Below, piece after piece: positions 26,801 through 38,450 of a stretch of 64,000 bases of DNA (positions are counted from its first letter, which is position 1; every line of letters begins with the position of its first letter). Position numbers and translations under genes: made by a program. The DNA lies in NCBI GenBank assembly GCA_036897445.1, contig JAYMTL010000091.1, positions 1-64,000 of the forward strand, written 5' to 3'. The notes under the pieces are model-generated. The model worked only from the letters and a program-made list of their open reading frames with translations. It was not told the DNA's origin and made no database searches. Origin of the DNA: Pelargonium tetragonum (Eukaryota; Streptophyta; Magnoliopsida; Geraniales; Geraniaceae).

Positions 26801-26859
26801 GCAGGGTAGGGAGTAAGCTGGAGATACAGAGTATAGGTACAGCTCTTAGTCGGAAAGGC
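26801..26859 (+). repeat. Module C, copy 2
   Basis: Aligns with 16031-16090 through the AGTAAGCT and GAGTATAGGTA anchors. In this island it lies about 0.45 kb upstream of module D, against about 0.75 kb in island I. Confidence 0.5.
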
Positions 26860-26999
26860 CTAAAGGTTTAGGGTTTTATAACTAGTAAAGTAGTAGTGGA
26901 GATTTGTATCTAGTAGGGAAGATCTTGATTATGAGAGTCCCAAAAGGATAGAATTTAGAGTAACTAAACTCTTTTCCTAAGATCCCAGTTCTTTTCAGT

Positions 27000-27080
27000 T
27001 TTTATTGAAAGCATTCCTTTGTTAATGTGAAAGTGTCCTCCTTAATTTGAAGTTTAGTAGGTTCCTAACGGGATAAACAG
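27000..27080 (+). repeat. Module B, copy 3
   Basis: Begins with TTATTGAAAGCATT, as at the 5' edge of copy 2, then a weaker match to the CCTTAATTTG/GTTTAGTAGGTT part of the module. It is clearly more decayed than copies 1 and 2, with several small indels. Confidence 0.45.
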
Positions 27081-27242
27081 GTCTTCTGTTCTCCTTATCT
27101 AGTAGATCTAGATTTTCTTAGTCTTACAAGTGCTATGGGATTTGTGCCGTTAGTTTAAGAAATTCGTACAAAGTGGAAAGAAACAAAAGTCACTAATTGA
27201 GGTAGGGTATCTCTCCCAGAATCTCTTTTTTGTATAAGCTAG

Positions 27243-27365
27243 GTTTTAGTCAAAAGGTCTAGCGGATTGCTAGGCTCTAACAGATAGTATCGTTTCTTCA
27301 ATTCAACGGGATATTAAGAAGTAGGCAGGAAAGCAAGTCAGTAAAGAAAAGTAGTAGATGCTGCT
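27243..27365 (+). repeat. Module D, copy 2
   Basis: Partner of 16796-16915. It shares GAAAGCAAGTCAG and AAGTAGTAGATGCT exactly and has a slightly longer internal spacing. It is followed directly by TCTAGGTATCAA, a string also seen at about 18144 in island I, so the homology probably extends past the marked end. Confidence 0.7.
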
Positions 27366-27431
27366 AAAGTCTAGGTATCAATTTCGGAGATAGAAGCAGG
27401 TAGATTTCCTAGTTTTTATGGAGTGAGTGCC

Positions 27432-27455
27432 CTTGGGATTAGAACTTACCATATT
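27432..27455 (+). repeat. Module J, copy 1
   Basis: TTGGGATTAGAACTTACC-TATTT aligns with TTTGGTATTAGAACTTACTGTATTT at 58074-58098 in island IV. The match is short but clean, and both copies have other modules nearby. Confidence 0.45.
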
Positions 27456-29130
27456 TGTATATTCCTTCCGGGGAAAGAGCTCTAGTTTGAAACAAAGTTT
27501 TGGAGTGGGAAGTAGGTAGAGATTTAAGATGGTAAAGGTAGGTAAAGGTCTTTTTCAAGAGTCACAAGAGGTTAGGTTGAGGTATCCTGAAGTGCGGCAA
27601 AAAACTGCGGGAGAAGTGATAAAGAATTCATACGAAAAGGAAACAGCTGGAAGTTTCTAAGAATTATCAAGTAAGTAAGTAAAGGGTTTGCTAGGTGTGA
27701 TTAAGAAACTTTGATGTGAAATCGTTTCCTTTTGCGGAAGTAGGTGTTTTTACCAATTCACTCAGTCAGGGATTCCCTTCAATTTATGTGTAGAAGCTAG
27801 GTTTTTGGCATTTTGAAACTGGTGGAACAATGAAAACCTCCTTCTCGGTGCTTCCGAGTAAAAAATCCTAACAGGAACTCCGGTCGAAAGGAAAGTTTTA
27901 ACAGAAAAAGGGGGGAGTCTCGATATTAGATTCTGCTTTGTTTTAGGTTTCAAATTCCTGATATTCAATAGAACTCTCTCTGGGGGTTTCCTTCTATTTA
28001 TTTGATTGGTTCTAAACCAGGTTTTCAAGACGAAACAGGATGGGCTCTAAATTTCAAACAAATGTACAGCGCCTTACAAAGCATCCTTAAAGTGTTTCAA
28101 AGAAGAGAAAGAACCGAAAATTCTTTTTGACCGGATACTCTCAGCCGGGGATCCCTTTTCGTACTCTAGGATTTAGGTCGGGTAGGTAATAAGAAGTAAA
28201 AGATCTATAATCAGGATTTTTTTTAGTTTAAAGAAAGAGTCCTTTTTTGAGAAAAATTCCGTTTCAGATAGGGAATTTCGGGATACCTCTTGAAGGCCCT
28301 CCCTCAACTTATAGCACATACTAAACAATGCCCTTACCTACAGAGTACTTACTAAGCTGGCACTTGAAAGAGGGGCATGAAAATGTCTAAAATCAAACGC
28401 ATAAGGTCTCGGATGCCAAAAAAGTTTGTTTACTGGATAGGCTAACTTCACGTAAAGATTCTTTCTTTCTAAGGAAATCCATAAGACTTTAGAGTATAGT
28501 AGCTTCTGCAATCCAAAATCTCCTTCATTGAAATTTCTTTTTCTCAATTTCATTCATTCTTTTTTCTTTCTATAAATAGAACCTTGCCTTCTTTACATCC
28601 TTTTTCTACTCCTTTTCTATTTATGCCTCAGGCCCTCCTTATAAATCACTTAGATAGAGTCAAAGACTGTCTCTGTGACTCTAAATAAGGATAAGTAGGA
28701 TCTCCTAAATTCCTTTTCTTGTCTACTTAGTCTGAACGGTAAAGCGGAATCAATTCTTTGGAATGACCGTTGGTTCAAGTCTTAGTTGTTATAGTTGTTT
28801 TGCTAAGGGTCTACTCTTCCTTCAATGTCTTATTTGTTTATTGAGAACGAAGAGAGTAACCTAGCGCGTGTATGATAGTCTCTCTCCTACCGAGTAGTGT
28901 AAGAGATTATCCTTGAGGGTACACGAATGAATACACGACAGCACTTCTTGCTCTTCTTTCTTTCTTATACTTTCTTCTATATTCTTACTTGTTTTAGTGA
29001 GCTAGTGTTCGGATTCTTTATTCCTTTCTTGACGTTAGAGTTTGAGCTAGATTTCTTTGTTTCTTGTTTTAGGATTAGAGTTAGCAGAAGAAGGGGTAGA
29101 CGCTTTAGGAGCTTGAGCCTTAGTCTTAAA

Positions 29131-29232
29131 AGGAGAAGAGGAAAGGATGCTACCCCTACCCGCACTGACATCTGATACTTACTCTGCTGACTTAACTAAT
29201 TCTGACCTAGCTGATTTACTTGCTTCTTCATC
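29131..29232 (+). repeat. Module H, copy 1 (Thr/Ser/Asp-rich when read)
   Basis: It resembles 29671-29750 downstream. Both carry a GGAAAGGAT/GGAAGGAT start, an ACATCTGAT core and a GACTTAACT string. In one frame both copies read as related peptides: RGKDATPT here and RGKDKTPT there. Several of the differences fall at third positions (ACC/ACA, CCT/CCG), which hints at past coding. The strings are low in complexity and the alignment is short, so this is only a hint. No known protein is recognised. Confidence 0.35.
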
Positions 29233-29670
29233 TTCATCCCCTTCCTAATCTGTATCTGTCTTTTACTTGCTTTAGTTTTCTCTTTACTACCTGTTGCTAT
29301 AAATTTCTTCTTCTTTGTATTCTTACTTGCTCTTTGAGTTAGAGAGTTAGATTTGCACTCTGCCTTATGAGCTATACCTAACTAAGAGGCGATACTAAGC
29401 CAATACCAAGAGATAGAGTAGATAGGGGAAGTAGTCTATAGGATAGGTATCAAGTTCCAGAAACTGTAGGCTGTAGGATTGCTCTACATGGAAAATGAAT
29501 AATCAGTCTCTTTTTAGCTCTCTAGGATATCCAGTTTCCAGAAAAAGCACGATCCCTCTACCTACATGAAAAAAGTACTCAAAGTGTACGAAATCCCTCC
29601 CGAGCAGGACACCCTTTTTGAGATAGAAAACCGAGTCAACCCTTGGGGTTTAGGAGGGAATAGGCATGTT

Positions 29671-29750
29671 CTTGAGAGGGAAGGATAAGACACCGACAAC
29701 AACATCTGATTCTGACTTAACTGAGTTAACTTTTGCAGCTTCTTCGGCTT
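29671..29750 (+). repeat. Module H, copy 2
   Basis: Partner of 29131-29232. Just upstream, in a different frame, a 40-codon ATG frame runs from 29566 to 29688 and begins MKKVLKVYEI. It is the most protein-like short frame I noticed, but it is far below a length that is improbable here and I cannot match it to any family. Confidence 0.35.
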
Positions 29751-32700
29751 AACTGGACCCCCTTCTTCTTTCTGCATACTTTGACTACTCTGTATCTTAG
29801 TTTTCTTAAGAGTTTTAGGAGGTCAGTCTTATTCTTATACTTTCTAAAAAAGAGTTTCCTTATCCGGTAAAAAAATCCCTAAACTGTAAACTAAATCTAC
29901 CCTTTCTTTTATGCTTAGCTCTTCACTTATAACAAGAAACCTTGAGTCCCAAACCTCTTATTAAGACACTCGTTCTAATACTATCACACTACTTGTGTTG
30001 ACTTGTCTTTCTTACTTACTGGCAACGCCCTTTTCCTATACCCACTCCTGTTCTATAAAAACGAAATTCAATATAGAACCCTTCTGACTCGCTGAACTGA
30101 AAGTAGGATAACCTTAATTTGCAACTTGTTTTCTGGCATTCAGATATCTATCCAGTACTTTTTAAGTTAAGGCTGCCCTTAATTAACCGTGAAAACTTGC
30201 TCCACAAGAATCTCAGAAAACTCTCTGATATCTTTTCTATTCCTTTAAGCTTGAAAACTCTGTATCACCGACTTCCTATCTATCCTATCTATCTACAGTA
30301 AAAACCTCAACACTCTATTACCTCAAAAGGGTTCCAATCCTAGTAAGTACTACCTTGTGTTGACTTATAAAAACCTGCCACTATCAAAAATCCTGTTATA
30401 CAACCTTCTACAAGAAACTAGGATTCTGACTTGCTTTGAACCCTTTAGGATTTCCTTTCCTTACGACTTGCCCCTAAACTCGCTTGAACTATATATAAGA
30501 GTTTAACCAGAAGAAAGTCACACTAAACCCGAGGGTATAATACCACAAAAAAGCCTTATACTTTTTTAAGGGTTTAAGAGGAGGTTTCGGTATAATAATC
30601 AGATCAAAATGAACCCCGTCTTTTCCGAACTAAGATTGAGTATTCATTCAAACCTCTTTCTACAAGAGCGCATAAGTAAGCCCAGCATACCCCAATATTG
30701 AAAGGATCTCACTTGTATCAAAGAAATGGGCATGGACTTTTCAATTACTATGTCAAATTACTAACTACTTCAGTATTACTCATAAACCTGCTATCAGACG
30801 AGCGGGGGTTGAAAAATCCCGGAGTTTCTTATTCAAACACTTTTCATTTCTAAGAATTTTGACGTAGACGAGATCCTTTTTTAGATGTGAGTTCCTCAAG
30901 CTCTTTTACAAGAGGGGCCTTCTCATTTTATTGAATTTCCATATATAAGAATACTCCCTTTCTGGAAAAGCCAGCGAACTCTATTTGTAAATTTGTAAAA
31001 GGGGTCCTATTCTTTTTTACAGAGATATATATATGTTTTCTCCGATGGGTTTTTCAAAGTCAAAATATGAACACGAAAAAGGGAGTTTCCCTTAGACCCG
31101 CGGGAACTATCCCCAATAAACAAGCACCTTATTTCTACTACTTCTACTAAAAGATCCATACCGACTCTTGGCTTTATAAAGACTTTTTAGCCAACTAAGG
31201 AAAACTCTAATTTCTAATAGGGAATCCCGGAGCACTTATATATAGGACTCGGAGCTAATTCACTTTTCTATTGTAAAACCTTCTTTCTTCAATTTCTAAC
31301 TTCTTTCAAACCCCGGACTCAGTTCTATCTTATTTCTCTTTTCTGGAAACAGCTTAGAAGACCTAAAGCAGAGTCAAATAGAATATAGAGAGAGCACCAC
31401 TGTAACAACAACAAAACAAAAAGAAAATTCTATTTATTTAAATTAAGGGTAGACTAACTTTACTTAATAACACAGAGGGAACTCTCTACCTCAATGAAAG
31501 AGAGAGCAATTACTCCAGTCAAGCTCGTAGAATATACAAATAAAAGAAAAAATGCCGTACTTAGTATCTATAATATACATTACCTCAGTTTCAACACTAA
31601 GTTAGGTGTAGGGGTTCCTATTAGCACTCTTTAGCATCAGTTTTGAATTTCATTACCTTCAATTGAATTGCTCACTTACTTTATAGATCGAAATAGAAAA
31701 GTGATGAAATGAAACGGGACTTTCTCATTATAGACTGAAGGCAAGAAGCCCCTATAAACACTTTCAACTTAGGAGTTGAACCTTTAAAGGACTCTTTATC
31801 TAGCTCTAGTTATTGTCTATCTAAAAAGGCTCTTTAAGTTAAGTAAGTGCTGAGGAACAAACCTTTTTATTGATCGATCGAGGAAAACCCCAGAATCTGA
31901 GACCCCTTACTTCAAACACAGTAAAGAAAGTCACAGGCTCTAATCAAAAGAAAACAATCTTAGGTAAAATCCCTGAGTTGACTTACTTACTGGAATCCCC
32001 GAACCCTTACTCTAAAAAAACCTGTCTCGTCAAGAATTTAAAGGAATACTTAACAACCAGACTAAGCTCCCTCTCTCCCCGCTCACTCCAGTAGAGGCTT
32101 CTTTTTATTATGCTCTTTTAGGGCGCTCACTTGCACTTTGTTGGTTTCGAAAGAACAATCTCTAATTTAATTAATAATTAAAAAAGTAAGGACTCTACTT
32201 TTTTAGTAGTTCTTAAATCCCACTGTTTGGATAAAGTGCAGAAGTACGTAATAAAGTAAGTTTCATCTCATACTAAAAATGAACTTTAAGGAATTTCATT
32301 AGAACAAGTGGAGCCTGCTTATGAGGATGCTTACTTTAGACCCCTTTTTCAAAAGGTCCTACTTTTAAACAAGGATATACATACTAAATACTATTAAAAA
32401 GTCTAATCCAATTTGTACTTGAGGCTTATAGCTACAACCGCGGGACTTATCCTCTATAGAGAATTTTTTAAGGTCGACTGGCGAATTTGTCCTTTTTTTA
32501 CTAAAGGCATTCAGATCCCAGAAATAAAAGTAAGCAAATAGGGCCTTATAAAGTTTTACAATCACCAAACTCACAAGTAAAATATCTTAACTATCCTATA
32601 TCTTATATTTATATTGAGTTCTTTTTCCGTTATCCGGCTGGGGTAAAAGTAAAAGCCTCGAAAGAACTGAACTTTAAGGGCATCCATGTCTTGACAATAC

Positions 32701-33132
32701 TTTGTTCCTAACCAGAGACTGATTTTCTAGTCTTTCTTATCTAAGTGATTTATAAGGACTAATATGTCAAGCGTTATAGGTGGTTAAAGCGGGGACTTTA
32801 AGCATATACTTCATAAAGTTAATTTTTGAGCAAAATCTTTAAAAATACCTAACTCAGGATAACTTTTGAGTAGGGAATACTGGGTACTAAAGCCGGGTTC
32901 TCCTAAGAAATGAAATTTAGGTTAATATCTTACTAACCAATAAGTGGGGTTTTCCTAAGAGTTGGCTCTAAAAAACCCCGCGCGGAGAAGTTTCTTTAGT
33001 ATTCAAAAAACCTATCAAACTCAAAATCCCGAGTTGTTCATAAGTTATATACTAATAGGAGTTCCCTTAAGTATAGTCTTTGTTCGCACACGTAAAAACT
33101 CTTAGTGCTACCCGCGCATATATATATACTCG

Positions 33133-33143
33133 CAGGAGACCCC
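33133..33143 (+). repeat. CAGGAGACCCC motif, copy 1
   Basis: The 11-mer recurs exactly at 36323-36333 and 61259-61269 on the same strand, and as AGGAGACCC at 22727-22735. With this base composition even one extra copy is unlikely. It is flanked by A/T-rich sequence and belongs to the GG-purine/CC-pyrimidine core type seen all over the background. Confidence 0.6.
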
Positions 33144-35035
33144 TTAACTAACTCTTAGTATGAACGCTCTTCTATATCTATATAAGTCTAGAAACTTTTG
33201 TTATAATTCAAAAGGGGGCCCAGCCCTTTTAATAAGCACAAACTATAGAATTGCATTTTTATAAAGTTTAACTTAAGCTAATTTGAAGCTGTTGAACCGT
33301 TGGCATCCTCTCGAAAATTCTTGCTCTACCAAAACCCCTGTGGGCTAGACACTAGAGAACAAAGCAAACAAATTCTACGGAATTCCTTATACATACTATA
33401 GGAAGAATTTGTGTAGAGTCCTAACCCCTTGACTAATTCCTTACATTGTCAAGTGAACTAGGTGTCTTTTTTAGTAGGGTAATTCCGCGCTTAACTTTTA
33501 TATAAAAGTCGGGGGGTATATTCATATATGGGTCTTCCTTCTCTGTTACATAAGAGTCTATTTTCTTGGGTCTTTCTGCTCTTGATGCTGATTGAAATCC
33601 TGAAATTGACTACTTTCGATCCAACCAACGTGGACCTTTCCAATAATTCATTCTGAGTGTGCGTTTTTAACCCTTGGGGGTCTAAGCTTCGACAAAGGGC
33701 TGGGTAGAAACATGATAATGCTTTAGTTGAGTCAAAACAAAGATTGATTTTCTAACTTAGTTTGTAGGCAAAAAAGAGAAAAAGTACTCTTATAATATAA
33801 ATTTTTTTAGTATAAAAAAGCGCAAGATCTAAAAAAAGAATCACGTTTTTACTTTACGCCTTTCCCGGTTAACCAAATAGAGAAAGATAGATTAAACTTT
33901 AAAAAGTTAACCTAGTAAAAGTCCTACTAACTGCAAATTAGACTAAATTCTAATTTACTACGCTAAATATATAAGTAGAGGCCTCCTAACTTGGTATAGG
34001 ATCCCTCTTTCCCTTTGGTAAACATTGTAGACCCCTTAATAAGAGATACACAGAAGGCCCTTTTCCTGACGGGCGCATCATATGCAATGTTATTATATCC
34101 ATGTAATTTACTATATATTGGATTCCTTTATACCAAGAGATTTTCATTCACAAGCCCTTCAGCGGTACAGGGCCTTTTTAAGGACTGGACCAAGGTCTTT
34201 AGCTATAGCCCCCAAAAAAGAAAAAAGGGGGGGAGTTCCTATCTGCACTACGTGATCTTTTTCTGTGTAATTACCTGGACTCGTTTTTATTAACATAACC
34301 TTGTTTCAGTATCTATTATCTTTGGAAGTAAACAAGGATATGCCCAAGCTGTCTAAATATAGATAAAGAATAAAAGAACTGTGATACGACCTATCTTTTT
34401 CTAGATCTAAGTTGGAATAAGTTTTTTATAGGCATCCTGATTTCTTTCTTGTCAAAAAAGAGGTACTCATTAAGAAATCTTTCAAGGCTACTAGAAACCA
34501 GGCTCCCTTTAGACTTTAGATAAACCAGAAAAGCCCTTTGTTAAGACTAAAAGTTTCTAGGTCGGTCAAGCTAAATTGGATTTTTCTTATTATATTAATA
34601 GACGTTCTTTAACAAAAGAAATAAAAAAGAAAGTGTAAATATTAAGCTCCCAAAGGATAGTACTAAGGGGTCTGCTCGGCATTTTTTCAGCGAATGCAGC
34701 AGTTATCCTTTTTGCTGTTTACCAGGATAAGCTTTCCCTAACTAATGAGTATTAAATGTGTAATAAGATTGTCTGTCTATTTGACTGTTCGCAGTTTCTG
34801 CATAAATCTAATAAGATATTCCAGATAAGGATCCTAGGAGCTCTACGGTATCGAGGGTAAGGCCTGGAGATTCTTTAAATTCCTTACTTAACGAGAATAT
34901 CTTGATTAGCGCTTTTTTCTTCTTACATTAAAATTTTATCTGTAGCTGCCCTAAAAAGGGTAAAAATGACTTAAATAGACTCGATTTTAGTAGTGTAGTA
35001 AAAAGCATAGTTTAAAATCTGTTTATTTGTTGTTT

Positions 35036-35105
35036 ATTTTTATAGAGTGGTAAAACTGTACAACTATTTGGATGTAGTTGGTTCAAATCCCGGAAACTTA
35101 TTAAA
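35036..35105 (+). pseudogene. Degenerate tRNA-like sequence
   Basis: A D-arm-like hairpin (ATAG at 35042-35045, CTGT at 35056-35059, loop containing GTGGTA) is followed by a 6-bp stem, CAACTA 35061-35066 with TAGTTG 35075-35080 and an eight-base loop holding TGG. GGTTCAAATCC then lies at 35080-35090. The order and spacing are roughly those of a tRNA. The acceptor strands do not pair, the anticodon hairpin is oversized, and no variable loop remains. A chance assembly cannot be excluded. Confidence 0.28.
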
Positions 35106-36322
35106 AAGAATCCAAAGTCTATAGAGTAGTCTAGCTTTGCCTTGGCTTTGATTCTTAAAACCTGAATATATGAATATAAATAAATAGATGTATCTGGTTC
35201 GTAAATACTTAAGCCATCCCCCACTTTGTTTTTGAGAAAGAGGGCTTATTCTCATGCTTGTTACTATGAGTTTTCCAGGCTACCCTATAGAACCCTTAAA
35301 TATATAAAAGATAAAGATTTGAGTTTTTTGATCTAGAACTGTAAGAATCCCCTAGAATGGAATACATAACTTGTATAAAGTTCCCCTACCTTGTGTCGCT
35401 TTTTTAAGATAAGAGCTAATGCTATGAAAAAATCTTACCCTTTTAAAACTCATTTTAAACAAGGTTGAGCTAAACAAACAGGGCATTCTTGCTTGCCGGT
35501 CTCTTTTTTTGTCGTAAAGTTTTCAAAATAGTAGCTTAATGGGGTCTTTGTTAACCAAGAATAATAAAGAGTAAAAAATAAGGGGTTTACGCTATTTATA
35601 GGTGAATCGGAGGCTCTCAAATCCCTAACTCCCAAGCCGATCAAAATAAGCAGCAGTCCCAAAATCTTACTACATTTCAGTTCAACCCGTGTTTTCCTCT
35701 AAATTATGTAGAAACTTTAGATAGAAAGGGGTTCTCGTATTCATAAAGGAAGCTTCTATTTGAGATAATCAGGGCAGTTTGATATGAACAATTGAAATAA
35801 AAATTTTTTGTATCTTGGCTTGACTTTATAAGGGTTTCTGAGTTAGTTATCACTCAACCTTACTTCTTTTATTCAATTTAGAAAGCCAGTTCTGACAGTT
35901 TCATTATTTAAAAGGTGTCCTATGCATGAAGATCTACTTGCATTGCAGTTGCTCAATAACCTATCAAGTGTATTTAATACAAAAGATTAGGATTACCTAC
36001 TCCCAAAAAGAGGTCTAGCCAATTATGCGAAAATTCTTAAAGGCGTCTTTACACCACGTTTAGGAGCTGGAGAGTTCGAGTCACTTTATTACTAGAGTCC
36101 TTATAAACTAGGATTTTAATATACCTAACACATGTCTAAACTAACTCCTTTTGTTTCATGCTATTTTCTCCACTTTAGATAATAAAAAGATCCTTTGAAT
36201 GGAAAACTTGGATACGGAGAACAAGAACTTTCACGCATTAAAAAGGGGTAATCCTATATTCTTTTTACTTTTATTTACAAGAGCTCCTTATTCAGGATAT
36301 AGAACTACTACTTAAGATCGGT

Positions 36323-36333
36323 CAGGAGACCCC
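36323..36333 (+). repeat. CAGGAGACCCC motif, copy 2
   Basis: Exact copy of the 11-mer at 33133-33143. Here it is followed by GAGGGTTGCCC, another short G/C-run string. Confidence 0.6.
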
Positions 36334-37898
36334 GAGGGTTGCCCGTATAAAAAAAGTTAACTTTGTTCTATAGGGATCCTTTTATCAAAGTTATATGACT
36401 CAAAAGTAGAAAGAGTAAGATACTACTTGATCATCGTAAAATCCAGATAGATTCTATTATTCCTCTTTTAGAAGATCTAAAGCTTAAACAACGCTTTTAT
36501 TTTAGTCTAGAATAGGGCAAGAACAAAGTCAAGAAAAATCTGCACATTGAGGATCCGCTAAAGTCGTGTGTAATTCTGTTTACTGTAATTAAATTTAAAA
36601 AGTTCAATATAAAATACCCATATATATATCAGCATCAAAGCCTTTTGGAAAAGCAATACAAGAATCTCTAGGTATTAAGCAAATCCAGTTGATAAACTAT
36701 TTAAAATATATGCACAAATTTAAGTAGAACAGGGTCCTTTTTCTAGAAAAGAATCTAACGGGATTTGTATAACTAGGAGATGCTATAAAAATGCAAAGGA
36801 AAGAAGTAGGCTGAGGTTGAGAGTGAAATATAAAAGGTTATCCGAATCCCTCTTGTTTGGTATAACCTGTCTTAGGAGGAGTCTGACTCTTAGGGGTCTT
36901 GTTGCAGCCTCTATTGGGTCTTCTGTATCTTATTTTAGTTGTAGCCTATTGTACTTGCTATATTAGTAGATAGAGTTAGAGTAGTCTTTCATAAGGTAGA
37001 TTCCCCTCCTTGCTTTGTTCTTATCGTTAAAGAGGATACGAGCCTTGGATTGGAAATAGTTAGTTTTTCTTCCCAACTTTAGCATTGCGAAAGAGGTTAA
37101 TACGATATAGTATTATGAAAGGTAACCGTAAAAAAGGAACACCCCAACAGTAAAAAGGCTTAAATATATAGACTTACTGGTGATCTTAAGGAGTTTGAAA
37201 AGTCCTCCTAGTTATTCCCTTGAAAGCTTGTTAATATTTTGATATAGGCGCGGTAATAACGACTTAAGAAACCCATTACTCTAAACACCGGATTTTTCTA
37301 AGGGATTTGGCCGAAACAATATTTAGGTCTTTTGTATATTCCATATTAGGTACAGGAGTAAGAGTAACTCACCAAGACAGAGTGACCTTTTCTTTCTCTT
37401 GTCTTGGCTTTTAGGTCTATTACTAACTTTCATTTTAGGCAGGTAGCTACAAGGAATATTTGAGTTCAACTCGTATCCCAAAAAACTTCTAAGAAAGTCA
37501 GACTATAGCTGTAAGGGTTCTAATAGAGTACTTATAAGACTGAAAAAATAGAAAAATAGATAGGCCTACCCCTTTATCTACTTCTTTTTTTAAACCCTTT
37601 ATATTATAAAGAAACTTTAGCCATACTTATGTGATCTATGTGATCCTGGGCAGCTACATCCCTGTGCTATCCTCTTAAACAAGCCTTTTATTAGGTTAGG
37701 CCCCGTTAAAGTTTATCTAAGTGAAATCTCTATTCTGTAAAAAAATCATCCTAATACTTAACGTTACCCTTGAATCTATCCTAACTACTTTACACCTAAA
37801 ACTATCTATAATTAACGAAGAGTACAATAGCATAGATAAGACTAAGATCTATAAGGCTCATACAAAGGGCTACAGAAAATATACAGCACTGCTAATAG

Positions 37899-37957
37899 CA
37901 TTCCAGCCCGCAAAAGCGTCCGGCCTGATGACGCAGCATACCCCGGCAAGGCCTAGG
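37899..37957. other. GC-rich patch
   Basis: About 60 bases at roughly 60% G+C, counted by eye, in a region nearer 30-35%. It contains a short inverted pair, GGCCT at 37922-37926 and AGGCC at 37949-37953. The patch falls in the 3' part of an 84-codon + frame (37721-37975) of no recognised similarity. It could be the footprint of a short inserted hairpin element, as in GC clusters of fungal mitochondria, or simply a remnant of other DNA. Confidence 0.5.
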
Positions 37958-38269
37958 AAATGCATTCTATTATAATAAAATAAAAACACTGTACAAGCGT
38001 TCCTTTCTAGGTTTCACGGAAAAAGGCCCTGGGTTTGTTTGAGATAATAGGATAATCTTTTCTATTTTATATACTCTGGGGTTACGCCCTAAAAGCAAGA
38101 AGCTTTTTTTTTTGAATCATAATGAAATGATAGGAATTAGTACTAATAGTTTGCTTTTGCCCTTTATATCCAAAATTCTTAATTATATAGATTTTAAGGA
38201 ATTCTAATCGCGGGTTACTCACTATGGAAAGGAAAAGATAAAGGGTAACACCCCACCTACTTTACTCAA

Positions 38270-38450
38270 CTTGGGGTTCATGTTCTCATTAAGTTGGGGT
38301 ATATCACGTATCCATGTTCTATTCAAAATACTTACTGCATTTTCCTATCTTCGCTACGCTACAGTCAGGTAGAATGACCCACCTCTAGACTATTTTATCT
38401 ATCACTAAGGCTTACATCATAGTACTACGGAGAACAAGAGGCCTTTTCCC
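38270..38450 (+). other. Small island-like patch with module F copy 2
   Basis: The texture briefly resembles the islands. It contains module F copy 2 (38349-38375, partner of 14175-14213) and the string GGGGTATATCAC at 38296-38307, which recurs at 62720-62731 at the start of the putative island V. Both links are short. Confidence 0.35.

Larger units (their letters stand above)
25371..30520. other. Island II: module-rich region with strand-skew switches
   Basis: Island texture resumes at a TA tract. The + strand looks A/C-rich at about 25.5-26.5 kb, G-rich at about 26.5-28 kb and T/C-rich at about 28.5-30.5 kb, so the skew switches at least twice. It holds modules G1, G2, C2, B3, D2, J1, H1 and H2. 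Two minus-strand frames, of 88 codons (27762-28028) and 71 codons (28338-28553), lie here without any recognised similarity. The order C, B, D, J differs from island I, where it is C, D, B, A, B. Confidence 0.5.

Noticed and set aside
27762-28028. 88-codon minus-strand frame in island II, basic and fairly protein-like
   Set aside because: No known motif, no related copy found in the other islands, and a length within chance expectation.
29566-29688. 40-codon frame beginning MKKVLKVYEI
   Set aside because: It looks protein-like but is too short to be improbable, and I could not match it to a family. It is mentioned only under module H.
34015-34293. Longest open frame of the window, 92 codons
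   Set aside because: A frame of this length is expected by chance in 64 kb of this composition. The peptide shows no recognised domain, and there is no partner frame or context.
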